Shown: in pieces, positions 1-6,280 of the stretch
How positions within the stretch are numbered: the stretch's first letter is position 1
How the letters are laid out: each line of letters opens with the position of its first letter
NCBI RefSeq assembly: GCF_964252635.1
Contig: NZ_CAXUNP010000058.1
Location: 1-17,845, forward strand
Length of the DNA: 17,845 nucleotides
Reading direction: 5' to 3'
Source of the DNA: Jatrophihabitans sp964252635
GTDB lineage: Bacteria > Actinomycetota > Actinomycetes > Mycobacteriales > Jatrophihabitantaceae
The notes under the pieces: generated by a model
The model's input: the letters and a program-made list of their open reading frames with translations, nothing else
Told to the model about the DNA's origin: nothing
Databases searched by the model: none
Translations under genes and position numbers: made by a program

Positions 1-1316
1 TCGACGAGGAGCAGCGCTTCGGCGTCGAGCACAAGGAGTACCTGAAGAGCCTGCGCACCGCCGTGGACGTGCTCACCATGTCGGCCACCCCGATCCCGCG
101 GACCCTCGAGATGTCGCTCACCGGCATCCGGGAGATGACGACGATCCTCACGCCGCCCGAGGAGCGGCACCCGATCCTCACGTTCGTCGGCGCCTATGAC
201 CAGCGCCAGGTCGGCGCCGCGATCCGCCGCGAGCTGCTGCGCGACGGTCAGGTGTTCTACATCCACAACCGGGTCGAGTCGATCAACCGCGCGGCGTCGA
301 GGCTGGCCGAGATCGTGCCCGAGGCGCGGATCGCGGTGGCGCACGGGCAGATGGGGGAGGGCCAGCTCGAGCAGATCATGCTGGGCTTCTGGGAGAAGCA
401 GTACGACGTGCTCGTGGCCACGACCATCGTCGAGTCCGGTCTCGACATCCCCAACGCGAACACCCTGATCGTCGACCGCGCCGACATGTTCGGGCTCTCC
501 CAGCTGCACCAGCTGCGCGGTCGGGTGGGGCGCGCCCGCGAGCGCGGGTACGCCTACTTCACCTATCCGCCGGAGAAGCCCCTCACCGAGACCGCCTACG
601 ACCGGCTGGCCACCATCGCGCAGCACACCGAGATGGGCGCGGGCATGGCCGTCGCCATGAAGGACCTCGAGATCCGCGGCTCCGGCAACCTGCTGGGCGG
701 CGAGCAGTCCGGGTTCATCGCCGGCGTGGGGTTCGACCTCTATGTCCGGCTGGTGGGCGAGGCCGTCGCCGATTTCCGCGGCGAGTCCCCGGACGAGCAG
801 CACGAGGTGAAGGTCGACCTGCCCGTCGACGCCAACCTGCCCGTCGACTACCTGCCTGGTGAGCGGTTGCGGCTCGAGGCCTACCGCGCGTTGGCCTCGG
901 CGACCACCGACGAGGCGGTCGACGGCGTCCGGGCCGAGCTGCTCGACCGCTACGGGCCCATCCCCGCGCAGGTCGAGAACCTGCTCGCGGTGGCCCGGTT
1001 CAAGGTGGTCTGCCGACGCTTCGGCGTCACCGAGGTATCGCTGCAGGGCGGCGGGGCGCAGGGTGGCACCGTCCGCTTCTCCCCGCTGGAGCTCGCCGAA
1101 TCGGCCCAGCTGCGGCTGACCCGGCTCTACGATCGCGCGGGTTACAAGCCGGCCGTGGGCACCGTGACGGTCCCGCGGCCCAAGGGGGTCGTGAAGCCGG
1201 ACGGAACGTTCGCGGAGGCGCGCTTCGGCGGCGAACCGTTGCGGGACGTCGCGCTGCTGCGCTGGTGCGCCGAGGTCCTCGAGGCGGTCACCGGCCAGCT
1301 GGCGACCGCCGGCTGA
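1..1316 (+). CDS. mfd: Transcription-repair coupling factor Mfd, C-terminal part (5' end outside window)
   Basis: Mfd is the DNA translocase that removes RNA polymerase stalled at lesions and recruits UvrA. The reading frame is open from base 3 to the TGA at 1314-1316, giving about 437 codons of a protein usually near 1,150-1,200 residues. Visible in order are the motif II box DEEQRFG at the very start, SATPIPRTLEMSL (motif III and the start of the TRG region), VFYIHNRVESI (motif IV), ATTIVESGLDIPNANT (motif V) and QLHQLRGRVGRARERGYAY (motif VI). The C-terminal regulatory (TRCF) domain follows, with LPVDYLPGERLRLEAYRALA. The N-terminal UvrB-like and RNA polymerase-interaction domains lie upstream of the window. 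It is followed on the same strand by a lipoprotein gene and mazG, as in other Actinobacteria. Identity is clear from the motifs; the frame is intact. Confidence 0.97.
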   Translation, partial: DEEQRFGVEHKEYLKSLRTAVDVLTMSATPIPRTLEMSLTGIREMTTILTPPEERHPILTFVGAYDQRQVGAAIRRELLRDGQVFYIHNRVESINRAASRLAEIVPEARIAVAHGQMGEGQLEQIMLGFWEKQYDVLVATTIVESGLDIPNANTLIVDRADMFGLSQLHQLRGRVGRARERGYAYFTYPPEKPLTETAYDRLATIAQHTEMGAGMAVAMKDLEIRGSGNLLGGEQSGFIAGVGFDLYVRLVGEAVADFRGESPDEQHEVKVDLPVDANLPVDYLPGERLRLEAYRALASATTDEAVDGVRAELLDRYGPIPAQVENLLAVARFKVVCRRFGVTEVSLQGGGAQGGTVRFSPLELAESAQLRLTRLYDRAGYKPAVGTVTVPRPKGVVKPDGTFAEARFGGEPLRDVALLRWCAEVLEAVTGQLATAG

Positions 1317-1393
1317 GTTCGGGCTGCCCGCCGCCGTCGAGGGGCGTCATGACATTCTGGTGGTCAGTTCGTGTCATCGTCGAAAGGGACGTC

Positions 1394-2017
1394 GTGGGAC
1401 TTCGCGCGATCAGCGTTCGCGCCCTGGGGGTGCGGTCCGTGGCCGTCGCCGCGGCGCTGGTGCTCGGTGTCTCCGGCCTGACGGCCTGCCGTACCAACGT
1501 GGGTAGCGCCGCGACCATCGACGGCCACCGTGTCAGCGAGTCCGACGTCGCCGACTACCTCACCTCGTCGGCCCAGCCGTTGAAGAGCAGCGACGGCACC
1601 CAGAGCGTCGCGCCCAAGCCGTTCGTCGTCGACATCCTGATCCGGCAGCGGCTCTACCGCAAGATTCTCCAGGCGTCCCCGACCGGCGCTCCCACCAGCG
1701 GACAGCTCACGACGCTGCGTCGGCAGTACCTGGCCGGTAGCTCGACGAAGGCCACCGTCGAGCGACTCGGGGTCAAGGGTTACCGGCCGTCCTTCGACTC
1801 GGCCATCGTCGACGTCCAGGTGCTCGCCTCGTTGCTCAACCAGGAACAACAGCAGGGCGCGGACCTCTCGGCGGTGCTGAAGAAGCTGCGCTTCCCGGTG
1901 TCGGTCAACCCCCGCTACGGCACGTGGGACACCAAGAACCTGCGCCTCGTCAGCGACGCGAAGGCCGGTGTGCCGACGTTCCTGCGGTTGCAGACCACGT
2001 CGTCCACCCAGCCCTGA
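1394..2017 (+). CDS. SurA N-terminal-domain-like lipoprotein
   Basis: Predicted exported lipoprotein of 207 residues. The N-terminus has basic residues, a hydrophobic run (VAVAAALVLGVSGL) and a lipobox LTAC, so Cys32 would be lipidated. The mature part begins with GSAATIDGHRVSESDVADYL, the pattern seen at the start of SurA/PrsA-type chaperone N-terminal domains, but no peptidyl-prolyl isomerase domain follows. GTG 1394 is chosen because it has an AAAGGG ribosome site 5 nt upstream and gives a normal signal peptide. ATG 1349, also preceded by GAGGGG, would add 15 residues before it. It lies between mfd and mazG and ends 11 bp before the mazG start, so the two are probably co-transcribed. A role in folding exported proteins is a family-based guess; binding partners are unknown. 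Confidence 0.8.
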   Translation: MGLRAISVRALGVRSVAVAAALVLGVSGLTACRTNVGSAATIDGHRVSESDVADYLTSSAQPLKSSDGTQSVAPKPFVVDILIRQRLYRKILQASPTGAPTSGQLTTLRRQYLAGSSTKATVERLGVKGYRPSFDSAIVDVQVLASLLNQEQQQGADLSAVLKKLRFPVSVNPRYGTWDTKNLRLVSDAKAGVPTFLRLQTTSSTQP

Positions 2018-2028
2018 GGCCACCGACC

Positions 2029-2649
2029 GTGACGTCGCCGCTGGAACGGGCGGTCGAGGTGATGGACCGCCTACGCTCGCCCGGCGGGTGCCCCTGGGAC
2101 GCGGAACAGACGCACTCGTCGCTCACCCGCTATCTGGTCGAGGAGAGCTACGAGGTCCTCGAGGCCATCGAGACCGACGACGCGAGCTTGCTGCGCGAGG
2201 AACTCGGCGACCTGCTCCTGCAGGTGCTCTTCCACGCCCGGATCGCCGCGGAGCGGCCGGACGGGTTCGACATCGAGGATGTCGCAACCGATCTGGTCGA
2301 GAAGCTGATCCGACGCCACCCGCACGTGTTCGCCGGCGCGTCGACCGGTTCGGCCGCCGACCTGAACGAGGCGTGGGAGCGGCAGAAGGTGGCCGAGAAG
2401 GGCCGCACCTCGGCCGTCGACGGCGTGCCGGTGGCCCAGCCGGCGCTCGCACTGACGGCGAAACTCGTGGCGCGTGCGCAGCGACACGGTCTCACCCCCG
2501 AGCTGACGCCTGGGGACGACATCGGGAGGCAACTGTTCGCGCTGGTCCAGCAGGCGGTCGCGCAGGGCGTGGACCCCGAGACGGAGCTGCGGCGCGTCGC
2601 CCGGGACTACCGGAACGCGATCCTCGCGGCCGAGGGTGCCGGCTCCTGA
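2029..2649 (+). CDS. mazG: MazG nucleoside triphosphate pyrophosphohydrolase
   Basis: MazG hydrolyses (d)NTPs to NMP and pyrophosphate, and is linked to clearing damaged nucleotides in mycobacteria. The 206-residue product starts with the typical LERAVEVMDRLRSPGGCPWDAEQTH segment. It then carries the metal-binding EESYE and EELGD clusters (EExxE and ExxD). The second half, with AWERQKVAEKG and SAVDGVPVAQPALALTAKLV, matches the usual linker and degenerate second half of MazG. It is shorter than E. coli MazG (263 residues), as is common in Actinobacteria. GTG 2029 is chosen because it follows the lipoprotein stop directly and begins at the conserved N-terminus; no strong ribosome site is visible, which fits translational coupling. 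A 14-bp hairpin ends the unit downstream. Confidence 0.93.
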   Translation: MTSPLERAVEVMDRLRSPGGCPWDAEQTHSSLTRYLVEESYEVLEAIETDDASLLREELGDLLLQVLFHARIAAERPDGFDIEDVATDLVEKLIRRHPHVFAGASTGSAADLNEAWERQKVAEKGRTSAVDGVPVAQPALALTAKLVARAQRHGLTPELTPGDDIGRQLFALVQQAVAQGVDPETELRRVARDYRNAILAAEGAGS

Positions 2650-2677
2650 CTGGGTGCGGTCGGGCGGGCAGAGAAAT

Positions 2678-2714
2678 GCTCGTCCGGCAACACGGGGGGA
2701 GTTGCCGGACGAGC
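2678..2714. terminator. Perfect 14-bp hairpin, probable bidirectional terminator
   Basis: The arm GCTCGTCCGGCAAC at 2678-2691 and its exact reverse complement at 2701-2714 enclose a 9-nt loop rich in G. It lies between the convergent mazG (forward) and EAL (reverse) genes. On the reverse strand the stem is followed by ATTTCTC, a weak T-rich tail; on the forward strand there is none. Such U-poor hairpins are common intrinsic terminators in high-GC Actinobacteria. Confidence 0.75.
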
Positions 2715-2769
2715 TGTTCAGACCATAACCCTGGGTAGCGTGAAAGCACAAGGAGTAGCCGACAGCTGA

Positions 2770-4029
2770 TCAGTCGCTCACCGAATCGGCGGCCGACCGC
2801 GGCACGTCGATCCCACCGCGTTCCAAGAGCTGCGTGAGCTGTGCGGGCTCCATCGGGAGCGCCAGGTGGTGGCCCTGTGCGCGGATGCATCCCAGCCGTA
2901 CCAGGGTCTCGGCGTCGGCATCGTTGTCCACGCCCTCGGCCACGAGTTCGATGCCCAGGTCGTCGGCCAACCGGACGAGGGAGAGAACGATCGCCTGCGC
3001 ACGCCAGTCGTCGGTCAGGCCGGTGACGAGAGCCCGGTCGATCTTGATCGCGTCGACCGGGAAATCACGCAGCCGGGCGAGGTGACTGAAGCCGGACCCG
3101 AGGTCGTCAAGGGCAGAACGCACGCCGAGCCGGCGCAACCCGGCCAGTGCCTCGGTCACCTTCGGGACGTCGCCGACCAGGACGTTCTCGGTGAGCTCGA
3201 CGCACACCTGCTCGCCGCGCAGCCCGTACGCCTCGAGTCGGGACGCGAACCGGGAGACCAGGTCGTCGTCGAGGATCTGCACCGGTGAGACGTTGACACG
3301 CAGCACCAGCGGGGCCTGGGCGTGTTTGGTGAACTCGGCGAACTCCCGCAGGGAGTGGTCGATGATCCAGCTGCCGACGACCCGGATCAGCCCGGTCTGC
3401 TCGGCCAGGCCGATGAAGTCCTCCGGTCCGACCTCGCCGCGCTCCGGGTGCGCCCATCGGGCCAGCGCCTCGACCGCGACGATGCGTCCGTTGCGCAGGT
3501 CGATTTCCGGCTGGTACTTCAGCCGCAGCTCCCCCTCGTAGGGCGTCGACCGGTCGCGTGCGGGCAACTCCGGTCGCACGTCCCCGAGACCGTCCGACGC
3601 GGGCATCGTGGTGTCGGGTGACGGCCGGGTCACCCAGGTCTCGAGGTCGTCGCGGAAGTGCTCGCTGGCGAAACGGAGCAGCTGCCGCTCGCCCTCGGTC
3701 CATGGTTGTCCGACCTTCTTCACCGCGACGAGGACGCCGTACAGATCGTCGTCCCCCGTGCGCACGGGGGAGAGGAAGACGGAGGCATCGGGCAACTCCA
3801 GGGCGTCCTCGTCCTCGGCGAGTGCCCCGCTGACCGCGCGCAGCCAATGACGGCCCACGGCCTCGACCTGCGACACGTTCATCGCAGTCGACGTCCGGGT
3901 GTCCTGCTCCTGAGCATCGAGCAGCACCACCCGGGCTCGACGGTTGATCGGCACCGCGACGATGAGCCGGAGTCCGATGCGTCGTCCGAGAGACCGGATG
4001 AAAGCCATGTCGGTGGATTCGGTTGTCAT
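2770..4029 (-). CDS. EAL-domain cyclic di-GMP phosphodiesterase with GAF-like N-terminus
   Basis: Predicted cytoplasmic enzyme hydrolysing c-di-GMP to pGpG; 419 residues. Residues 1-130 have no membrane segment and look like a divergent GAF-type sensory domain (VFLSPVRTGDDDLYGVLVAVKKVGQPWTEGERQLLRFASEHF). The EAL domain spans about 165-405 and keeps the residues needed for activity: E187 (EAL motif), N246, E278 (ELTE), D308-D309 (DDLGSG, usually DDFGTG), K329 (IKID), E365 (AEGVD) and Q385. Asp368 replaces the usual Glu of AEGVE. It should therefore be active. ATG 4029 starts just after a G-run; an in-frame ATG 21 nt further in is possible. It is divergent from the MFS gene and convergent with mazG. 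No GGDEF domain is fused to it; a separate cyclase gene lies about 2.2 kb away. Confidence 0.92.
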   Translation of the reverse strand: MTTESTDMAFIRSLGRRIGLRLIVAVPINRRARVVLLDAQEQDTRTSTAMNVSQVEAVGRHWLRAVSGALAEDEDALELPDASVFLSPVRTGDDDLYGVLVAVKKVGQPWTEGERQLLRFASEHFRDDLETWVTRPSPDTTMPASDGLGDVRPELPARDRSTPYEGELRLKYQPEIDLRNGRIVAVEALARWAHPERGEVGPEDFIGLAEQTGLIRVVGSWIIDHSLREFAEFTKHAQAPLVLRVNVSPVQILDDDLVSRFASRLEAYGLRGEQVCVELTENVLVGDVPKVTEALAGLRRLGVRSALDDLGSGFSHLARLRDFPVDAIKIDRALVTGLTDDWRAQAIVLSLVRLADDLGIELVAEGVDNDADAETLVRLGCIRAQGHHLALPMEPAQLTQLLERGGIDVPRSAADSVSD

Positions 4030-4056
4030 GCCCCCCGTCGATCCCGTCGGTCATCG

Positions 4057-4075
4057 GCCCACCCACTGTGTGGGC
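4057..4075. promoter_or_regulatory. Inverted repeat GCCCAC-N7-GTGGGC upstream of the EAL gene
   Basis: A perfect 6-bp dyad with a 7-nt spacer lies 28-46 bp upstream of the EAL start codon. The position fits an operator or a short hairpin in the 5' untranslated region. A dyad this short can occur by chance in GC-rich DNA. Confidence 0.3.
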
Positions 4076-4124
4076 GATCTGTGCACGCGTCTCGGCTGAG
4101 GCGCAGCTGAAGGTTCCGAGGACA

Positions 4125-4147
4125 TTGTGCACGGTCGTCATGCACAA
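4125..4147. promoter_or_regulatory. Operator-like dyad TTGTGCA-N9-TGCACAA between divergent genes
   Basis: Perfect 7-bp arms at 4125-4131 and 4141-4147 flank a 9-nt spacer, about 45-70 bp before the MFS start and about 100 bp before the EAL start. A further GTGCAC lies at 4081-4086. The arrangement suggests a dimeric repressor serving one or both divergent genes. No regulator gene is adjacent, and the matching family is not recognised. Confidence 0.45.
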
Positions 4148-4193
4148 GGCCTGCGGAACACGGTTCGAGTTGCGCGAAGTAGCACTACGCTCC

Positions 4194-5468
4194 GTGATCG
4201 TGGCCCCCGCACTCGACGAAACGGACGTGCGGCACGGGCGAGCGCGGTTCGTCGACGCGCTCCGTATCCGGGTCTTCGCAGTGCTCTACGTCGCCGAGGC
4301 CATCTCCATCGCCGGGGATCAGCTGGCGCGGGTCGCTCTGTCCGTGCTGGTCTTCGACCGGACCGGATCCACCAGCGCGACCGCGTTGACATACGCCTTG
4401 ACGTACGTGCCGGCGATCGTCGGTGGCTTCAGCGTGGGCCTGGTGCGCGGGGGACGGGTTCCCTTGAAGGTGACGATGGTGGCGTGCGAAGTGGCGCGCG
4501 CACTGCTGTTCTCGGCAATGGCCCTGCATGGGATGCCTCTGCTGGCGCTCATCGTTCTGCTCGTCGTAGCGGTCTACCTGGGCCCGGCGTTCTCTGCGGC
4601 GTCGGTGTCGTATCTGTCCACTCAGATGGACACGTCGACCTTCCGGGCCGGCACGGGATTGCGCATGCTGACCAGTCAGGTCGCACAGGTCGCAGGATTT
4701 GCGACCGGGGGTGTCCTGGTAGCGGTGCTCGAACCGGCCGGCGCCCTCTTGGTGAACGCGGCCACGTTCGTGTTCTCGGCCGTCATGATCTTGTTCGGGG
4801 TGGCACGCAGGTCCACCGCGGCGCGGCAGCGGGCCTCGGCGACTGCGTTCGACGATCACGCCGCGTCTGTTGCTTCTGCCCCGCGCTTCGGAGGGTTGTG
4901 GGGCGATCCTCGGCTGCGGTGGCTCGTGGCGTTGAGTTCCCTCGCCGGGTTCTTCGTCGTTCCCGAAGCTCTGGCCGTTCCGCTCGCTGACGACCTGGGT
5001 CGCTCGGCGGTAACCGCGGGGCTCCTGCTCGCGGCCCTGCCCCTCGGTGGGGCGCTCGGAGCGGCCGCACTCATTCGCTGGGTTCCTCGGGGACGGGAGC
5101 CGCAGATTGCGGCTGCGATGGCGACGTGCTGTGGGCTGCCGCTCGTCGTCACTGTCGTTCAACCACCTGTTGTCGTGACTCTCGGGTGCTGGTTCCTGTC
5201 CGGCCTGCTCGCGGCCTACCAGCTCGAGACCACGACCTTGGTCGTGAAAGCAATCCCGGAAGTGCTGCGCACGGCCGTCATCGCGCGCGCGAGTGCGATT
5301 CTCGTGGGGTCCCAGGGCGTGGGACTCGTGCTCTTCGGCGCCCTTGCCGGCTGGATCGGAGCCGCAGCTAGCGTGGCCCTGGCGGGGGCGTGCGGAAGCG
5401 TAACGGCTGCCGCGCTCGCAACAATCCGTCACCGCCGGTCTGACTTGTCATCGGCCGGCGAGGCGTGA
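4194..5468 (+). CDS. MFS transporter, MFS_3-type exporter
   Basis: Predicted inner-membrane exporter of about 424 residues. It has ten to twelve hydrophobic segments, including RVFAVLYVAEAISIAGDQLA, ALTYALTYVPAIVGGFSVGL, LLALIVLLVVAVYLGPAF, GALLVNAATFVFSAVMILFG and VGLVLFGALAGWIGAAASVAL. The pattern GDQLARVALSVLVFDRTGS near the N-terminus is typical of the MFS_3/enterobactin-exporter branch, whose members expel drugs, siderophores or peptides. GTG 4194 is chosen (GTG 4200 also possible). The frame runs upstream to 4023, but that part has no family resemblance. There is no ribosome site; TACGCT at 4186-4191 may be a -10 box giving a leaderless or nearly leaderless message. Codon use is less extreme in G/C than in mazG or eno, suggesting transfer. 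The substrate is unknown. Confidence 0.88.
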   Translation: MIVAPALDETDVRHGRARFVDALRIRVFAVLYVAEAISIAGDQLARVALSVLVFDRTGSTSATALTYALTYVPAIVGGFSVGLVRGGRVPLKVTMVACEVARALLFSAMALHGMPLLALIVLLVVAVYLGPAFSAASVSYLSTQMDTSTFRAGTGLRMLTSQVAQVAGFATGGVLVAVLEPAGALLVNAATFVFSAVMILFGVARRSTAARQRASATAFDDHAASVASAPRFGGLWGDPRLRWLVALSSLAGFFVVPEALAVPLADDLGRSAVTAGLLLAALPLGGALGAAALIRWVPRGREPQIAAAMATCCGLPLVVTVVQPPVVVTLGCWFLSGLLAAYQLETTTLVVKAIPEVLRTAVIARASAILVGSQGVGLVLFGALAGWIGAAASVALAGACGSVTAAALATIRHRRSDLSSAGEA

Positions 5469-5664
5469 GGAAGGCGAAACGTCAACGCTGAAGCCGACAA
5501 ATCGGGGCGCACAGCCCGGGATCCGAAGCGGAGTCTGGCAGAGACTCACGTCGCCGTTGTTCAGTGGCGGTAAACGCTCGGGAATTGGCCATTACGGAGC
5601 GGTACAGGTACCAAGGGCCGATTGCGAATCGCCCGTCTGCTTCTAGTTATCACTGCGATACAGC

Positions 5665-5683
5665 GCGTCACAATCAGTGACGC
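5665..5683. repeat. Small perfect hairpin GCGTCAC-N5-GTGACGC
   Basis: Seven-bp arms at 5665-5671 and 5677-5683 enclose AATCA. It lies 85-103 bp downstream of the inner micro-ORF on the reverse strand, and also downstream of the MFS gene. It could end transcripts from either side, but no T-run follows. Confidence 0.35.
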
Positions 5684-5767
5684 TACGAGATGTCGCGAAT
5701 GGTGGCCCGGAATTAGCACCGGAAAGCTGATGCGGGCCCGCAGTGCGCGACTGTTGAGTGCAATTCA

Positions 5768-5791
5768 CTAAAAACCCCAGCCCTGCGTCAT
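5768..5791 (-). CDS. Micro-ORF copy 1, heptapeptide MTQGWGF
   Basis: Seven sense codons from ATG (5791-5789) to TAG (5770-5768), followed at once by an in-frame TGA. The peptide is identical to copy 2, but codon 6 is GGT, codon 7 is TTT and the stop is TAG, against GGC, TTC and TAA in copy 2. All differences are silent. Upstream only CACCGAC remains before the assembly gap, so its ribosome site, if any, is not visible. The CCGAC before the ATG matches copy 2. It is much shorter than standard gene finders accept. No family recognised; function unknown. It could instead be the end of a longer peptide whose start lies in the gap. Confidence 0.45.
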   Translation of the reverse strand: MTQGWGF

Positions 5792-5798
5792 GTCGGTG

Positions 5799-5898
5799 NN
5801 NNNNNNNNNNNNNNNNNNNNNNNNNNNNNNNNNNNNNNNNNNNNNNNNNNNNNNNNNNNNNNNNNNNNNNNNNNNNNNNNNNNNNNNNNNNNNNNNNN
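5799..5898. other. Assembly gap of 100 N
   Basis: Exactly 100 undetermined bases. A round number usually marks a scaffold join of unknown true length, so the real gap may be shorter, longer, or even a small overlap. The repeat on both edges is the likely cause. Confidence 0.97.
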
Positions 5899-5902
5899 GT
5901 GC

Positions 5903-5926
5903 TTAGAAGCCCCAGCCCTGCGTCAT
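5903..5926 (-). CDS. Micro-ORF copy 2, heptapeptide MTQGWGF, with strong ribosome site
   Basis: Seven sense codons from ATG (5926-5924) to TAA (5905-5903). Its AAGGAGG ribosome site, 7 nt upstream, is one of the best in the window. Reading further upstream in frame, TTG could start a 17-residue form ending ...EGGSDMTQGWGF; an in-frame TGA closes the frame before that. The second copy across the gap has the same peptide with only silent changes, which supports translation. The peptide contains one Trp and one Phe in a Gly-rich end and no Cys, Ser or Lys. Candidate roles are a secreted signal, a tiny RiPP-type precursor or a regulatory leader. No modifying enzyme (P450, radical SAM, YcaO) is in the window. 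I do not recognise it. Confidence 0.5.
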   Translation of the reverse strand: MTQGWGF

Positions 5927-5933
5927 GTCGGAG

Positions 5934-5940
5934 CCTCCTT
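5934..5940 (-). promoter_or_regulatory. Ribosome binding site AAGGAGG for micro-ORF copy 2
   Basis: AAGGAGG on the reverse strand is fully complementary to the 3' end of 16S rRNA and sits 7 nt before the ATG of copy 2. It decides the ATG as the likely start instead of the upstream TTG. Confidence 0.65.
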
Positions 5941-6004
5941 CCGTGACGAGTTCCAAGCCATTCCGGCGAGGATGGTGTAAGATTCATGTGAAGCGGGTAG
6001 ACAT

Positions 6005-6044
6005 ACAGGTGAGATGCTCTCGCCGTCGATCTTCGACAGGTGAG
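6005..6044 (-). promoter_or_regulatory. Direct repeat CTCACCTGT, 31 bp apart, upstream of micro-ORF 2
   Basis: The 9-mer (ACAGGTGAG on the forward strand) occurs at 6005-6013 and 6036-6044. The 31-bp period is close to three DNA turns, so a protein could bind both on one face. It lies 79-118 bp upstream of micro-ORF 2 and also upstream of the GGDEF gene. Chance occurrence is possible. Confidence 0.3.
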
Positions 6045-6280
6045 CGCTGCGTTAAATCGTAAATTCGCATTACCCGCGTGGGTGAAGGTCATAACGGATC
6101 GTGCGTCTTCCGGCAGAGGGGATCGGCCTGAAGATACCTGAACAATGTCAAATTGAGCCAGTTCCGCACTAAGCCCGACTGTTCGAACTCAAAAGTTAGC
6201 TTCGCCTGATCCTCGTGCTCCACGTTGCCGATCCGCTACGATTTGGCCCACGGCGGCGAGCCGTGAACGTTAGGAGTGCC

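Larger units (their letters stand above)
5775..5931 (-). repeat. Direct repeat flanking the gap (5775-5796 and 5910-5931)
   Basis: A 22-bp sequence occurs identically on both sides of the run of N. Including the silent differences at the ORF ends, 5768-5796 and 5903-5931 agree at 26 of 29 positions. Outside this, similarity stops. One contig ends in GTG and the next begins with GTG just beyond the repeat; joining them through this overlap would give units about 32 bp apart. A tandem array would explain why the assembly broke here. Confidence 0.75.
5469..6280. other. Gene-poor, AT-richer intergenic stretch with assembly gap
   Basis: About 0.8 kb between the MFS and GGDEF genes has no convincing long ORF on either strand and visibly more A/T than its surroundings. 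It contains the two micro-ORFs, their repeat, the 100-N gap, a small hairpin (5665-5683) and a spaced direct repeat (6005-6044). I see no tRNA, no transposase remnant and no inverted terminal repeats. The left part, 5469-5767, holds nothing else I can identify. Confidence 0.7.

Noticed and set aside
2071..2751. 226-codon reverse frame opposite mazG
   Set aside because: Shadow frame; mazG on the forward strand has clear motifs, and this frame crosses the terminator hairpin.
4023..4193. N-terminal extension of the MFS ORF
   Set aside because: These 57 codons lie in the intergenic dyad region, have no similarity to MFS N-termini and would overlap the EAL start.
5775..5931. CRISPR array candidate (repeat on both sides of a gap)
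   Set aside because: Only two repeat copies are visible, with no known spacer and no cas gene in the window. The differences are silent coding changes, which fits ORFs better than CRISPR repeats.
5643..6092. 149-codon reverse frame running through the gap
   Set aside because: It exists only because N codons do not count as stops. The part outside the gap has no family pattern, and the frame differs from that of the repeated micro-ORF.
5469..6280. Insertion sequence or prophage remnant as source of the gene-poor stretch
   Set aside because: No transposase or integrase fragment, terminal inverted repeats or target duplication could be seen.
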